Shown: piece after piece, positions 46,767 through 57,157 of the stretch | Layout: every line of letters starts with the position of its first letter | Numbering within the stretch: the first letter of the stretch is position 1 | Source of the DNA: Bradyrhizobium sp. B124 | GTDB lineage: Bacteria > Pseudomonadota > Alphaproteobacteria > Rhizobiales > Xanthobacteraceae | Length of the DNA stretch: 64,000 nt | Direction: 5' to 3' | Assembly (NCBI RefSeq): GCF_038967635.1 | Contig: NZ_CP152413.1 | Location: 310,001-374,000 of the forward strand | Position numbers and translations under genes: made by a program | The notes under the pieces: generated by a model | What the model was told of the DNA's origin: nothing | Databases searched by the model: none | The model's input: only the letters and a program-made list of their open reading frames with translations

Positions 46767-47963
46767 TTAGTGCGTGACCCGCTCGACGGCGATTGCGGTG
46801 GCTTCGCCGCCGCCGATGCACAAGGCGGCGACGCCGCGCTTGAGGTTCTGCGCCTCCAGCGCGTGCAGCAGCGTCACGATCAGCCGCGCGCCGGTGGCGC
46901 CGATCGGATGGCCGAGCGCGCAGGCGCCGCCATTGATGTTCAGCCTGTCACGCGGAATTCCGAGGTCGCGCTGCACCGCCATCGCGACCACCGCAAACGC
47001 CTCGTTGATCTCGAACAGGTCGACATCGCCGACGCTCCAGCCGACCTTGTCGAGCAGTTTTCTGATCGCCGGGATCGGCGCCGTGGTGAACCATTGCGGC
47101 TCCTGGCTGTGGGTGGCATGACCCTTGATCTCGGCCAGCACGGGCAGGCCATCGCGGTCGGCGAGCGAGCGCCGCGCCAGGATCAGCGCCGCGGCGCCGT
47201 CGGCGTTGGCCGAGGAGGCGGCCGGCGTGATGGTGCCGTTGGCGCGGAACGCCGGCTTCAGCCCGGGGATCTTTGCCGGATCGACCTTCAGCGGGTGCTC
47301 GTCATTGGCGATGATGCGCGGACCGGCCTTCTCGCTAAGCGTGATCGGCGCGATCTCCGCCTTGAAGGCGCCGCCCTCGACCGCCTTGCGGGCGCGGCTC
47401 AGCGTCTCCATCGCGAAAGCGTCCTGGTCGGCGCGGGTGAACTGATAGGCTTCCGCGGTGGCCTCGCCGAAATCGCCCATCGAGCGGCCGGTCTCATAGG
47501 CGTCCTCGAGCCCGTCCATCATCATGTGGTCGATGATCCGGTCATGGCCGGCACGATAGCCGCCGCGGGCCTTTTGCAGCAGATAGGGCGCGTTGCTCAT
47601 GCTCTCCATGCCGCCGGACAGCACGATCTCGGCCGAGCCGGCCTTGATGATGTCGTGGGCCAGCATGGTCGCCTTCATGCCGGAGCCGCAGACCTTGTTG
47701 ACGGTGGTGGCGCCGGTGGCGTCCGGCAGCCCGGCGCCGCGCGCGGCCTGGCGGGCGGGGGCCTGGCCCTGGCCGGCGGGCAGCACGTTGCCCATGAACA
47801 CCTCGTCGATGCGCTCAGGCGCAAGCTTGGCGCGCTCCAGCGCCGCACCGATCACATGCGAGCCGAGCTTGTGCGCCGCGAGCGGCGTGAGCTCGCCCAT
47901 GAAGCGGCCGAGCGGGGTGCGGGCGGCGGAGAGGATGACGACGGGATCGGTGCTGGTTGCCAT
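46767..47963 (-). CDS. Acetyl-CoA C-acyltransferase (thiolase)
   Basis: 398 residues. Complete thiolase active site: nucleophile Cys in NKVCGSGMKA (~residue 90), His in GHPIGATG, and Cys in LCIGGGEATA. The N-terminal SAARTPLGRFMGEL is the usual thiolase start. It cleaves 3-ketoacyl-CoA or condenses acetyl-CoA. Third thiolase-fold gene in the window and the only one with both Cys residues. A perfect 12-base palindrome lies upstream. Confidence 0.93.
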   Translation of the reverse strand: MATSTDPVVILSAARTPLGRFMGELTPLAAHKLGSHVIGAALERAKLAPERIDEVFMGNVLPAGQGQAPARQAARGAGLPDATGATTVNKVCGSGMKATMLAHDIIKAGSAEIVLSGGMESMSNAPYLLQKARGGYRAGHDRIIDHMMMDGLEDAYETGRSMGDFGEATAEAYQFTRADQDAFAMETLSRARKAVEGGAFKAEIAPITLSEKAGPRIIANDEHPLKVDPAKIPGLKPAFRANGTITPAASSANADGAAALILARRSLADRDGLPVLAEIKGHATHSQEPQWFTTAPIPAIRKLLDKVGWSVGDVDLFEINEAFAVVAMAVQRDLGIPRDRLNINGGACALGHPIGATGARLIVTLLHALEAQNLKRGVAALCIGGGEATAIAVERVTH

Positions 47964-48006
47964 GGCAGGATTCCCTTCAATGCCGGGGATTTGATTGAAT
48001 TATTCT

Positions 48007-48018
48007 CATCATATGATG
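48007..48018. promoter_or_regulatory. Perfect palindrome CATCATATGATG upstream of thiolase
   Basis: Twelve-base perfect dyad 44 bases before the thiolase start at 47963. Position and form suit an operator for a TetR- or GntR-type fatty-acid regulator. No regulator gene is adjacent. Confidence 0.45.
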
Positions 48019-48105
48019 CGCTGCAAAAAATGCAACTCCACGTCCTATGACAAAATGTCGTGTTCGCATGAGTTGGAGGGGCCGGGATGGTTCCGCAATC
48101 ACCAC

Positions 48106-48227
48106 CGTCGTCCCGGCGAAAGCCGGACCCATAGCCACCGCACTTGATGACGAACGGGATTGTGGCCCCAGCGTCGTGCAGCAAATCCTATTTCGGGTAA
48201 TGGGTCCTGGCTTTCGCCAGGACGACG
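48106..48227. repeat. Dispersed repeat, family F
   Basis: CGTCGTCCCGGCGAAAGCCG with GACCCATA at one end and TGGGTCCTGGCTTTCGCCAG with GACGAC at the other form facing ends of a ~120-base element. One copy only in the window. Confidence 0.65.
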
Positions 48228-48355
48228 ATGAGGATGAGGCGCAATTCAAGAGTCGAGCCGGGCGATGACAGTTGAAGATGAGGACGCAGCTTCGCGTTCT
48301 CGCGACATGATTTGTCCGAGCTTTGCTTGTCGTTCCGCCGCTCTGAGGACAGAGG

Positions 48356-48463
48356 GCGCAGGGAAAGCCGGGTGCCGATCGCACCCATGGGCCCCGAGCA
48401 ATGGGTAGGAAGCTCGGGGGTAGGACCACAGGTGTAACCGGAGCAATCCGGCTTTCCCTGCGC
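48356..48463 (+). ncRNA. Strongly folded element of unknown function (structured RNA or repeat)
   Basis: A perfect 16-base closing stem (GCGCAGGGAAAGCCGG at 48356-48371 with its complement at 48448-48463) encloses two hairpins: GGGTGC-CGATC-GCACCC (48370-48386) and CCCCGAGC/GCTCGGGG with a 12-base loop (48392-48419). The remaining interior contains GGTGTAACCGGAGCAATC. This three-way-junction shape is far stronger than chance. Strand is not certain because the dyad reads similarly both ways. I recall similar blocks in other Bradyrhizobium-type genomes, unverified. Small open frames across it look spurious. Confidence 0.5.
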
Positions 48464-48796
48464 GATGGCTTACGGCTTACTTCGTGCTCTCCCCGGCGAG
48501 ACTGGGCTTGTTTGTCACCGCCATCGCAAAACGCTTTCGCGCTCTACGAGAGGACACCTGCCGCTAGGGCGTCAGGACCACACGACTTCACCGTCCGTCT
48601 CATGCGCACTCGTCAGTTGCGCAATCAGCGTCCACCGCATCCCACGCCGCGTTCGTGACGACCGCGAAGCGCCCCTCGATCGGGTGAGATGAGCGAACCA
48701 TACACTGAGTTGCAATTCGGATAAAGCGAAATATTTTTGCCGCGGGGGCTTGCGCCGTCGGGCAACTCAGTGGCAGGGGCCGCGCTTCCATCCACC

Positions 48797-48899
48797 TGTC
48801 ATTCCGGGGCTCGCGAAGCGAGAACCCGGAATCCATTCCACCACCAGCATGCGGCGCAATGGATTCCGGGCTCTCGCTTCGCGAGCCCCGGAATGACGA
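48797..48899. repeat. Palindromic repeat, family A, copy 3
   Basis: TGTCATTCCGGGGCTCGCG...CCCGGAATCCATT and AATGGATTCCGGGCTC...GAGCCCCGGAATGACGA. The best-conserved copy of the family, with nearly continuous arms of about 40 bases. Confidence 0.85.
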
Positions 48900-49013
48900 G
48901 TTGAGAGATCGGTGCGAAGCTGGTTACCAACAATCCGAGGAGTTGATGCAAGCTCCTAAGCACTTGAACACGCAAGCCGGTCTAGAAGGAGTTGCATTGA
49001 CCCAGGAACGCCC

Positions 49014-49475
49014 ATGACCACGCTTCGTATCCACGACGGCTGCAACGGCGCTCTGGCGCTCGATCTTCGCGATCTGATTAATCTGCTTGCTCCGCGCTCG
49101 CTCGAAGCCAGCTGGACGGTTTCGCCGGTCGTGCTGCATGATCCGGCGCTAGACCATTCCTTTGATGAATTCATGATCGCGGGGCGGGGCGCGCCGGGAG
49201 AGGATTTGCTCGAGAAGTTCGCAGCCGGTGGTTCGCCTGTCAGTGGTGCGCTGCTTTCAAAAGCCGCACACGAAACAACTCAAGTGATCTGGGGGCAGTT
49301 TGTTGGCACCCTTCCAGGGAAGAGCGACACATGGATTATGATCCGTGCGATCGACAGCACGTTCTTTGAGGTTACGTCCTCTGATGGAGCGGTCCTCAAT
49401 GCAATCCGCTCGGTTTACAAAGACGTACAGATGGCTTCCGGCCCGGTCACGTCAATTCCGATTGCGCCAGCCTGA
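49014..49475 (+). CDS. Hypothetical protein
   Basis: 153 residues; ATG at 49014 with an AGGAA site. A soluble, mixed alpha/beta sequence (FVGTLPGKSDTWIMIRAIDS; FEVTSSDGAVLNAIRSVYKD) without membrane segments or recognised motif. It stands alone after the repeat nest. I do not recognise it. Confidence 0.7.
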   Translation: MTTLRIHDGCNGALALDLRDLINLLAPRSLEASWTVSPVVLHDPALDHSFDEFMIAGRGAPGEDLLEKFAAGGSPVSGALLSKAAHETTQVIWGQFVGTLPGKSDTWIMIRAIDSTFFEVTSSDGAVLNAIRSVYKDVQMASGPVTSIPIAPA

Positions 49476-49512
49476 TGGGGTGCCGGCCCATCTGTTCGCT
49501 GGCGCTGCAGGC

Positions 49513-49680
49513 CTAGTCCGACCGCCACGCGCCGAGCAAGAACCGCCGCTTCGGTGTCGAGCCTGCCTGCTTCTGCACGTCGGGCAGGTCGACGGCGTAA
49601 CGCTTCATCAGCAGCTTGATTGCCATCCCGATGATCACAAACGGCGTCACGTAGATTGCGAAAACTTCGAAGGCGTTCAT
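49513..49680 (-). CDS. Small membrane protein
   Basis: 55 residues on the minus strand: MNAFEVFAIYVTPFVIIGMA forms one membrane helix, followed by a basic tail ending RRFLLGAWRSD. A perfect GGAGG lies seven bases before the ATG at 49680. No function known. Lies convergent to the hypothetical gene at 49014. Confidence 0.75.
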   Translation of the reverse strand: MNAFEVFAIYVTPFVIIGMAIKLLMKRYAVDLPDVQKQAGSTPKRRFLLGAWRSD

Positions 49681-49972
49681 GGCGTCCTCCGCGGTTTCGG
49701 AGCAGGCATGCTAGCACAATCGCCGGGCGGAGGGGGACGGCGATCCGGGGTGCGCGCCGGACGAAATCGGGCGGGCAGTGCAACACGCTGCCGCTGATGC
49801 CGTCGCGCATGGCCGCATGCGGCGGCTTCGATCGACAGCGGCGGGCTCGGCGCTACGCTCTCGGAAGAGGACGTTTTCTCAAGAGAATCAACGGCCGAAG
49901 CAAGACCCAGAAGCAAAGACCCAGAAGAACCAAGAAAAGGGCAGGACACGCCGTGACACGCGTCATCGCGTC

Positions 49973-51235
49973 TTGAGCGGGACCACGCGGACTTCCGCGC
50001 TCGCGCCATTTCGCATCCGCAGCTATCGCTTTCAATGGCCGTCCGACCTGCTCACCTCCTGGGCGTTCGAGGTCGAGACGCTGGTGCTCGGCTGGTACAT
50101 CATGGTCGAGACCGGCTCGGTGCTGCTGCTGACCGTGATGGCCTCGTTGCAATATGTCGGAACGCTGGTCGCGCCCGTCGTCGGCATGATCGGCGACCGC
50201 ATGGGGCATCGCGATCTGCTCGCCGTGATGCGCTTTGCCTATACCGCGCTCGCCGGGACCATCATGATTCTGGCGCTGACGGGCCACCTGGCGCCGCTGA
50301 ATGTCATGATCATCGTCGCGCTGATGGGCGTGATCCGTCCGTCGGACCTCGGCGTGCGCGGCGCGCTGCTCGCCGACATCATGCCGCCGGCGCAGCTGGT
50401 CGGCGCCATCAGCCTGGCGCGCACGACGCAGGACTCGGCGCGAATCGCCGGCGCACTGAGCGGAGCGGGATTGTTCGCCGCGCTCGGCATCGGCTATGTC
50501 TATGTCGGGATCGCGAGCTTCTATTTCGTTGCCGCGATCCTGATGCTCTGCATGGGCCGTCCGGCCCAAGTGCACGGCGCGGCCGATCAATCGGCAAACG
50601 ACTTGCCCGGTTCGGCGCTGCTGCGCGACCTCAAGGAGGGCATCGTCTATGCCTGGAGCGGTCCCGGCATGCGCGCGGCGCTCTGCGTCGCGTTCCTTGC
50701 CAACCTCACCGCGTTTCCGCTCACCAACGGCCTGCTGCCCTATGTCGCGCGCGACATCTTCCATACCGACCAGACCGGGCTCGGCTATCTCTCCGCGAGT
50801 TTTGCATTCGGCTCGCTGATCGGCTCGATCACGCTCAGCATGGCCGGCGGCGTGCGCATCGCACGGCTTTTGATCGGCGCGACGCTCGCCTGGTATGCGA
50901 TGCTTCTGGTGTTCGTCGAGCTCAGGACCATGCCGGTGGCGATGGCCTGTCTGGTGCTGGCCGGGATCGCGCAGAGCATGTCGATGATCTCGGCCGCCGT
51001 TATGCTGATGCGCAATGCCAGCGCGCATCTGCGCGGCCGCGTGATGGGCGTGCGCATGATGGTGATCTACGGCCTGCCGCTCGGCCTGCTCGCGGCCGGC
51101 AGCCTGATCGACCTGATCGGCTACACCGCGACCGGCACGCTGCTGGCGGCGGCGGGCTTCATCGCGATGCTGGCGATCGCGCTGCACTGGCGGGCCGATC
51201 TGTGGCCGGTGCATGCGCCGGCGAATGCAAGGTGA
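49973..51235 (+). CDS. MFS transporter
   Basis: About 420 residues if started at the TTG at 49973; the frame is open back to 49778, but that part is charged and Gln-rich and unlike any transporter. Twelve predicted helices, with the first loop motif GMIGDRMGHRDLLAV (motif A). It resembles the MFS_3 (enterobactin-exporter-like) group. The start is uncertain. Substrate unknown. Confidence 0.85.
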   Translation: MSGTTRTSALAPFRIRSYRFQWPSDLLTSWAFEVETLVLGWYIMVETGSVLLLTVMASLQYVGTLVAPVVGMIGDRMGHRDLLAVMRFAYTALAGTIMILALTGHLAPLNVMIIVALMGVIRPSDLGVRGALLADIMPPAQLVGAISLARTTQDSARIAGALSGAGLFAALGIGYVYVGIASFYFVAAILMLCMGRPAQVHGAADQSANDLPGSALLRDLKEGIVYAWSGPGMRAALCVAFLANLTAFPLTNGLLPYVARDIFHTDQTGLGYLSASFAFGSLIGSITLSMAGGVRIARLLIGATLAWYAMLLVFVELRTMPVAMACLVLAGIAQSMSMISAAVMLMRNASAHLRGRVMGVRMMVIYGLPLGLLAAGSLIDLIGYTATGTLLAAAGFIAMLAIALHWRADLWPVHAPANAR

Positions 51236-51264
51236 GTGAGTAGGCGTAGCCCCGATTTCGCTAG

Positions 51265-51333
51265 GTAGCCCGGATGAGCGAAGCGATATCCGGGGCGAAT
51301 GGTCCCGCATGTCGCTGCGCTCATGCGGGCTAC
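51265..51333. repeat. Palindromic repeat, family C, copy 1
   Basis: GTAGCCCGGATGAGCGAAGC...GATATCCGGGG then CCCGCATGTCGCTGCGCTC...ATGCGGGCTAC. Two linked hairpins; same pattern at 52255-52323, 54799-54887 and, truncated, at 51670-51717 and 52057-52090. Confidence 0.85.
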
Positions 51334-51344
51334 AAGCGACGTCA

Positions 51345-51626
51345 TTAGGAAGACTTGCGGGCAGCCTCAAGTTGGCTGCACAGCTCGGAAGCGATCTCAG
51401 ATTCATCCTGCTCGCGTATCGGGCCAAGCTTGCTCGCGAGCTCCCTTGCGCCTTGGACAGTTGCTCCGGCGGGAGTGAAGACATGAAGATAAGTGTCGTG
51501 CCAAGCCGGTCCATTGATAAGCACGGACCAGCGCCACTGATCATCGTGGCAAATTCCGAAGATGCGCCGTCCGTTGATCGGGTGCGTGACGCATAGTGGC
51601 CCTTCCCACCATGTTTCCTCTTGCAC
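51345..51626 (-). CDS. Hypothetical protein
   Basis: 93 residues with a GTG start at 51626. Aromatic-rich N-terminal half (RIFGICHDDQWRWSVLING; WHDTYLHVFTP) and a helical acidic C-terminus. It reads like a folded small protein but has no known motif and only a weak ribosome site. Flanked by family C repeats. Confidence 0.5.
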   Translation of the reverse strand: MQEETWWEGPLCVTHPINGRRIFGICHDDQWRWSVLINGPAWHDTYLHVFTPAGATVQGARELASKLGPIREQDESEIASELCSQLEAARKSS

Positions 51627-51669
51627 AGCACAGTCCCTCTGTTGGCATCAGGTTATCATGCCACATTCC

Positions 51670-51717
51670 GTATCCGGGTCGAGTGGTCCCGCATGTCGCT
51701 GTGCTCATGCGGGCTAC
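51670..51717. repeat. Palindromic repeat, family C, truncated copy
   Basis: Only the second half is complete: CCCGCATGTCGCTGTGCTC...ATGCGGGCTAC. Preceded by GTATCCGGGTCGAGTGG, the worn end of the first half. Confidence 0.7.
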
Positions 51718-51732
51718 GTTCTTGCATCCAAG

Positions 51733-52008
51733 CTACGAGGCCGCCGCCGTCAGGCGATCGCGCATGCGATCGACCGCCTCTGAGAATCGCCCAAACTCCT
51801 CCCTGGTGAACGCGACATACTGGGAATTTCCGCCGCTCAGTTCTGCAAGCACGACGTAGTACTCGCCAGATCCACTCTCTTGTTTGAGACGCAGGGACAT
51901 CGTCGTGAAGCCGCCATTGGCTCGCGTTTCCATCTGCTCAACGACTTCTCCGGTTACGACCCTCTTGATCGACTTGAAGGCGGCAAAGAGCGATCCCATT
52001 TCGAGCAT
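51733..52008 (-). CDS. Hypothetical protein
   Basis: 91 residues from ATG 52008 (ATG 51999 also possible). Pattern of beta strands (FTTMSLRLKQ; EYYVVLAELSGG; QYVAFTREEFGRF) then a C-terminal helix, like a small single-domain protein. No family recognised. Between family C repeats in a small cluster of hypothetical genes. Confidence 0.6.
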   Translation of the reverse strand: MLEMGSLFAAFKSIKRVVTGEVVEQMETRANGGFTTMSLRLKQESGSGEYYVVLAELSGGNSQYVAFTREEFGRFSEAVDRMRDRLTAAAS

Positions 52009-52056
52009 TCCAGATTGGTTGTCTGGGCGGAAGTATAGCTAATGTAGTAAGCAAGC

Positions 52057-52090
52057 GTAGCCCGAATTTCACCGCGCTCCGCGGGCTATA
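52057..52090. repeat. Palindromic repeat, family C, partial copy
   Basis: GTAGCCCGAATTTCACCGCG followed by CTCCGCGGGCTATA: a shortened single-hairpin version of the family. Confidence 0.6.
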
Positions 52091-52113
52091 AGCGACCACG
52101 TAGCACAGAAGCG

Positions 52114-52340
52114 ATGATCTCCCGCAAAGACATCATCAAGTACGTCATCTGGGTAAGCTTTGTTCTGACCCTGATCGCATTTTGCGTGACGTTCCTTGCA
52201 CCGCGTGCAAGCCACTCCCAGACTGCGACAGCGCTCAAATTAATTGCGGCCGGCGTAGCCCGCATGAGCGAAGCGATATCCGGGGCCGCTGGTCCCGCAT
52301 GTCGCTGCGCTCATGCGGGCTACGTCCTGCGATACGGTCG

Positions 52341-52353
<13 letters not shown>
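52114..52353 (+). CDS. Small membrane protein with repeat-derived C-terminus
   Basis: 79 residues. Starts MISRKDIIKYVIWVSFVL and continues as one membrane helix to about residue 30, then TATALKLIAAG. From residue ~47 to the stop the coding sequence is a family C repeat read through in frame (ARMSEAISGAAGPACRCAH). The native tail was probably lost when the repeat inserted. It overlaps the 3' end of the convergent oxidoreductase gene by 13 bases. Possibly a decayed gene. Confidence 0.5.
52255..52323. repeat. Palindromic repeat, family C, copy 2
   Basis: GTAGCCCGCATGAGCGAAGC...GATATCCGGGG and CCCGCATGTCGCTGCGCTC...ATGCGGGCTAC; nearly identical to 51265-51333. Lies inside the open frame of the small membrane protein. 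Confidence 0.85.
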
Positions 52354-54620
<2,267 letters not shown>

Positions 54621-54798
54621 ATGTCCTCCTGCAGCTCTTGAGTTCTGACCTCGTGCGTCTGTCCCGAAAATGATTGTTGTTTGGTCGCAGACTGGCGACG
54701 GCGTTCCGATCGACGTTCTCGATCCGGTGCGTCTGTCTCCCGACGGAGGTTAGACTAATCGGCTGAAGCCTGTGGTCAACAGTCTGTCAGGTTGCCGT

Positions 54799-54887
54799 CG
54801 TAGCCCGGATGGAGCGAAGCGCAATCCGGGGCAATTCGTCCCGCGGATGACGTGCCCCGGATTTCGCTGCGCTTCATCCGGGCTACA
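54799..54887. repeat. Palindromic repeat, family C, copy 3
   Basis: CGTAGCCCGGATGGAGCGAA...GCAATCCGGGGC and GCCCCGGATTTCGCTGCGC...TTCATCCGGGCTAC. Lies in the 270-base gap between the oxidoreductase and enoyl-CoA hydratase genes, which holds nothing else I recognise. Confidence 0.85.
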
Positions 54888-54892
54888 GGCGC

Positions 54893-55663
54893 CTACCGCT
54901 TGCGATCCAGAAACCCCTGCAACAGGCGCTGCGGCTCGCCGGTCTGGAAGGATTTTCCGAACACGCCGACGCTCAGATTCACCGACTCGGTCAGCGGCAG
55001 CTCTTCCCATTGCCGCAGCAGGTCCTTCTGGATCCGCAGCGCTTCGGGGCCGCATTCCAGCAGCGCCTTCACGGTGTGCTCGACGGCCTCATCGAGGCCG
55101 CCGGGTTTTGCCACGGTGTCGACCAGGCCCCAGGCGAGCGCGGTTTGGGCGTCGATGTTCTCCGCTGTCATCATCAGCCAGCGGGCGCGGCCCCAACCGA
55201 TCAGGCGCGGCAGCAAAGCGGCATGAATCACCGAGGGGATGCCGACGCGCACCTCGGGCATGCCGAACATCGCGTCATGCGCGGCGACGCGGACGTCGCA
55301 GGCGGCCGCGACCTCAAGGCCGCCGCCGAGGCACCAGCCGGGCAGGCGGGCGATGACAGGCGCGGGGAATTTGCGCACGGCCTCGCAGAGATCGCGCAGG
55401 CGGCTGATGAACGCTTCGGCTGACGTCTGGTCGAGCTTCGCCATCTCCTTGATGTCGGCGCCGCCGATCATGCTGCGCTCGCTTTCGCCGGCCAGGATCA
55501 CGGCGCGGATGGTCGGATCGGCGGCGAGGTGCTCAAAGCCTTCGCGCACGCCGTTGGTCACGGCCGAGCTGACGATGTTCAGCTTGCCGGCGTTGCAGAT
55601 CGTGAGGCGGACGACGCCTCTGCTGTCGCGGTCGATGCCGCAGTGGGGATTGAGCATGTCCAT
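54893..55663 (-). CDS. Enoyl-CoA hydratase/isomerase family protein
   Basis: 256 residues. Crotonase fold with the oxyanion loop SERSMIGGADIKEMAK and a second glycine-rich loop PGWCLGGGLEVAAACD. The second catalytic-position residue is E in MPEVRVGIPS. Acts on an acyl-CoA thioester, by hydration or isomerisation; substrate unknown. Divergent from the thioesterase gene, which suggests they serve the same acyl-CoA pathway. Confidence 0.88.
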   Translation of the reverse strand: MDMLNPHCGIDRDSRGVVRLTICNAGKLNIVSSAVTNGVREGFEHLAADPTIRAVILAGESERSMIGGADIKEMAKLDQTSAEAFISRLRDLCEAVRKFPAPVIARLPGWCLGGGLEVAAACDVRVAAHDAMFGMPEVRVGIPSVIHAALLPRLIGWGRARWLMMTAENIDAQTALAWGLVDTVAKPGGLDEAVEHTVKALLECGPEALRIQKDLLRQWEELPLTESVNLSVGVFGKSFQTGEPQRLLQGFLDRKR

Positions 55664-55796
55664 GGAAAAAGTCCCGGCGCAGGAATTGATCGCGCCATGT
55701 CCCGGACAAAGCCTGTCTCTGTCAAGACACTGGCCGGCAGTTGCGCCGGGGGACGCGGATATATAGAATTATACGTATCATATAAATGGAGCCGTC

Positions 55797-56336
55797 ATGA
55801 CCGCCGCCGAGACACCAGACCTGCATTCGCCCGAACTGACGCGCACGCGCGTGGTGGAATGGCAGGCGCCCGGGCCGATCGCCAGGGCGGCGATGCCGAT
55901 GTCCGGGATCGAGGCGATGCGCGCGATTCGCGACGGCCGTTTGCCGCCGCCGCCGATGGCAAAACTGATCGGCTTCCGCATGGCGGTTGTCGACGAAGGG
56001 CGGATCGTGATGGAACTCGAGCCGCATGAGAGCCTGGAAAACACCATCGGCCTCTTGCACGGCGCGACCGCCGCGGCGCTGCTCGATACCGCGATGGGCT
56101 GCGCGATCTCGACCCTGCTGCCGGCCGGGCAGACGTCGGTGACATTGGACCTCAAGCTGACCTATCTGCGCCCGCTCTCGGCGCGCTCGGGAACCATCTC
56201 GGCCGAGGGCAAGGTGATCAAGCTCGGCCGCCAGACCAGCTACACCGAAGGTTTTGTCCGCGACGGCAAGGGCAATCTTGCGGTGCACGCGACCGCGACG
56301 TTTTCCATGCTGGGCGGGGAACCAAAAGCGAAATAA
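55797..56336 (+). CDS. PaaI-family acyl-CoA thioesterase (hotdog fold)
   Basis: 179 residues. Hotdog domain from residue ~45; the GLLHGATAAALLDTAMGCA helix carries the usual HGG/HGA motif and Asp of PaaI-type thioesterases. It cleaves acyl-CoA to acid and CoA, often in aromatic catabolism. The extra 45 N-terminal residues are longer than PaaI. 60 bases before a TetR gene on the same strand. Confidence 0.88.
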   Translation: MTAAETPDLHSPELTRTRVVEWQAPGPIARAAMPMSGIEAMRAIRDGRLPPPPMAKLIGFRMAVVDEGRIVMELEPHESLENTIGLLHGATAAALLDTAMGCAISTLLPAGQTSVTLDLKLTYLRPLSARSGTISAEGKVIKLGRQTSYTEGFVRDGKGNLAVHATATFSMLGGEPKAK

Positions 56337-56396
56337 CTGCAGCATTCCGGACGCAAATCTGTTATTGTATGATTAGAAACATTCCATGAGAGCGGC

Positions 56397-57005
56397 ATGC
56401 GCTATTCGAAAGAACACAAGCAGGAGACCCACGCGCGGATCGTGAAGAAGGCCGCGACGCGGCTGCGCGAGAAGGGCGCCCATGGCATCGGCGTCGCCGA
56501 CCTGATGAAGGACGCCGGCCTGACCCATGGTGGCTTCTACGCGCATTTCGACTCGCGCGAGGCACTGGTGATCGAGGCCTTCAACTACGCCATGGACCGC
56601 GCCAATGAGCGCTGGCGCAAGGTCACGGCGGAGGTGCCGCCGGAGAAGCGGCTTGCGACCATCGTCGACGGCTACCTGTCGGCGGTGCATCGCGACGACC
56701 CCGGGCAGGGCTGCGCGGTGCCGGCGCTCGGCGCCGAGATCGCCCGCGAAAGCCTGAAGACCCGCAAGGCCTTTGCGCTCAAGCTCGACCAGATGATCGA
56801 CATGATCACCGACCAGATCCAGGACATGCCGCGCAAGACCGCGCGCAAGCACGCGATGGCCACGCTCGCGACCATGCTGGGCACCATCGTGATGTCGCGG
56901 ATCGCAGGCAACGGCGAAATGTCCGACGAGATCCTGAGCGCGGGCCGCGAGGCGGTGCTCGGCCGGGCGGCGGTGACGAAGAAGCCGCGTGCGAGAGCGA
57001 ATTAG
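56397..57005 (+). CDS. TetR-family transcriptional regulator
   Basis: 202 residues. TetR helix-turn-helix with LREKGAHGIGVADLMKDAGL and GGFYAHFDSREALVIEAF, the hallmark of the AcrR/TetR DNA-binding domain; C-terminal helical ligand domain. Similar to regulators of the RutR/NemR-like branch (GFYAHF). Likely controls the thioesterase gene and possibly the enoyl-CoA hydratase. Confidence 0.92.
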   Translation: MRYSKEHKQETHARIVKKAATRLREKGAHGIGVADLMKDAGLTHGGFYAHFDSREALVIEAFNYAMDRANERWRKVTAEVPPEKRLATIVDGYLSAVHRDDPGQGCAVPALGAEIARESLKTRKAFALKLDQMIDMITDQIQDMPRKTARKHAMATLATMLGTIVMSRIAGNGEMSDEILSAGREAVLGRAAVTKKPRARAN

Positions 57006-57157
57006 GCGAGTTCCTGCGACGAGGCGCCGGATCTCCCGGTTTGGTTTTCGTCGGCAACGAAGGCATGAGGCACCCTTGGGAAGGCCTCAGCCCTGCGAGG
57101 CTTCCGGAGTGATGGCCCTTCGCATACTCCCACTGACCTTGATGGCCGAGGCGGTAA

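Larger units (their letters stand above)
47964..49013. other. One-kilobase gene-free stretch made of repeats
   Basis: It holds, in order, the thiolase upstream palindrome, a family F repeat (48106-48227), the folded element (48356-48463) with a possible tail to about 48780 that repeats GGACCACA at 48423 and 48575, and a family A repeat (48797-48899). I see no convincing coding sequence here; the short open frames are low-complexity readings of repeat sequence. Confidence 0.7.

Noticed and set aside
48356..48463. Cobalamin or other known riboswitch
   Set aside because: No B12 box or other consensus seen, and no transport or biosynthesis gene directly downstream.
48401..48692. Small open frames across the folded element
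   Set aside because: They read through stems of a non-coding element, lack ribosome sites and show Arg/Pro/Thr-rich, low-complexity sequence.
51265..52323. CRISPR array from repeated sequences
   Set aside because: Repeats are palindromic, irregularly spaced by hundreds of bases and separated by genes; no spacers of constant length and no cas genes.
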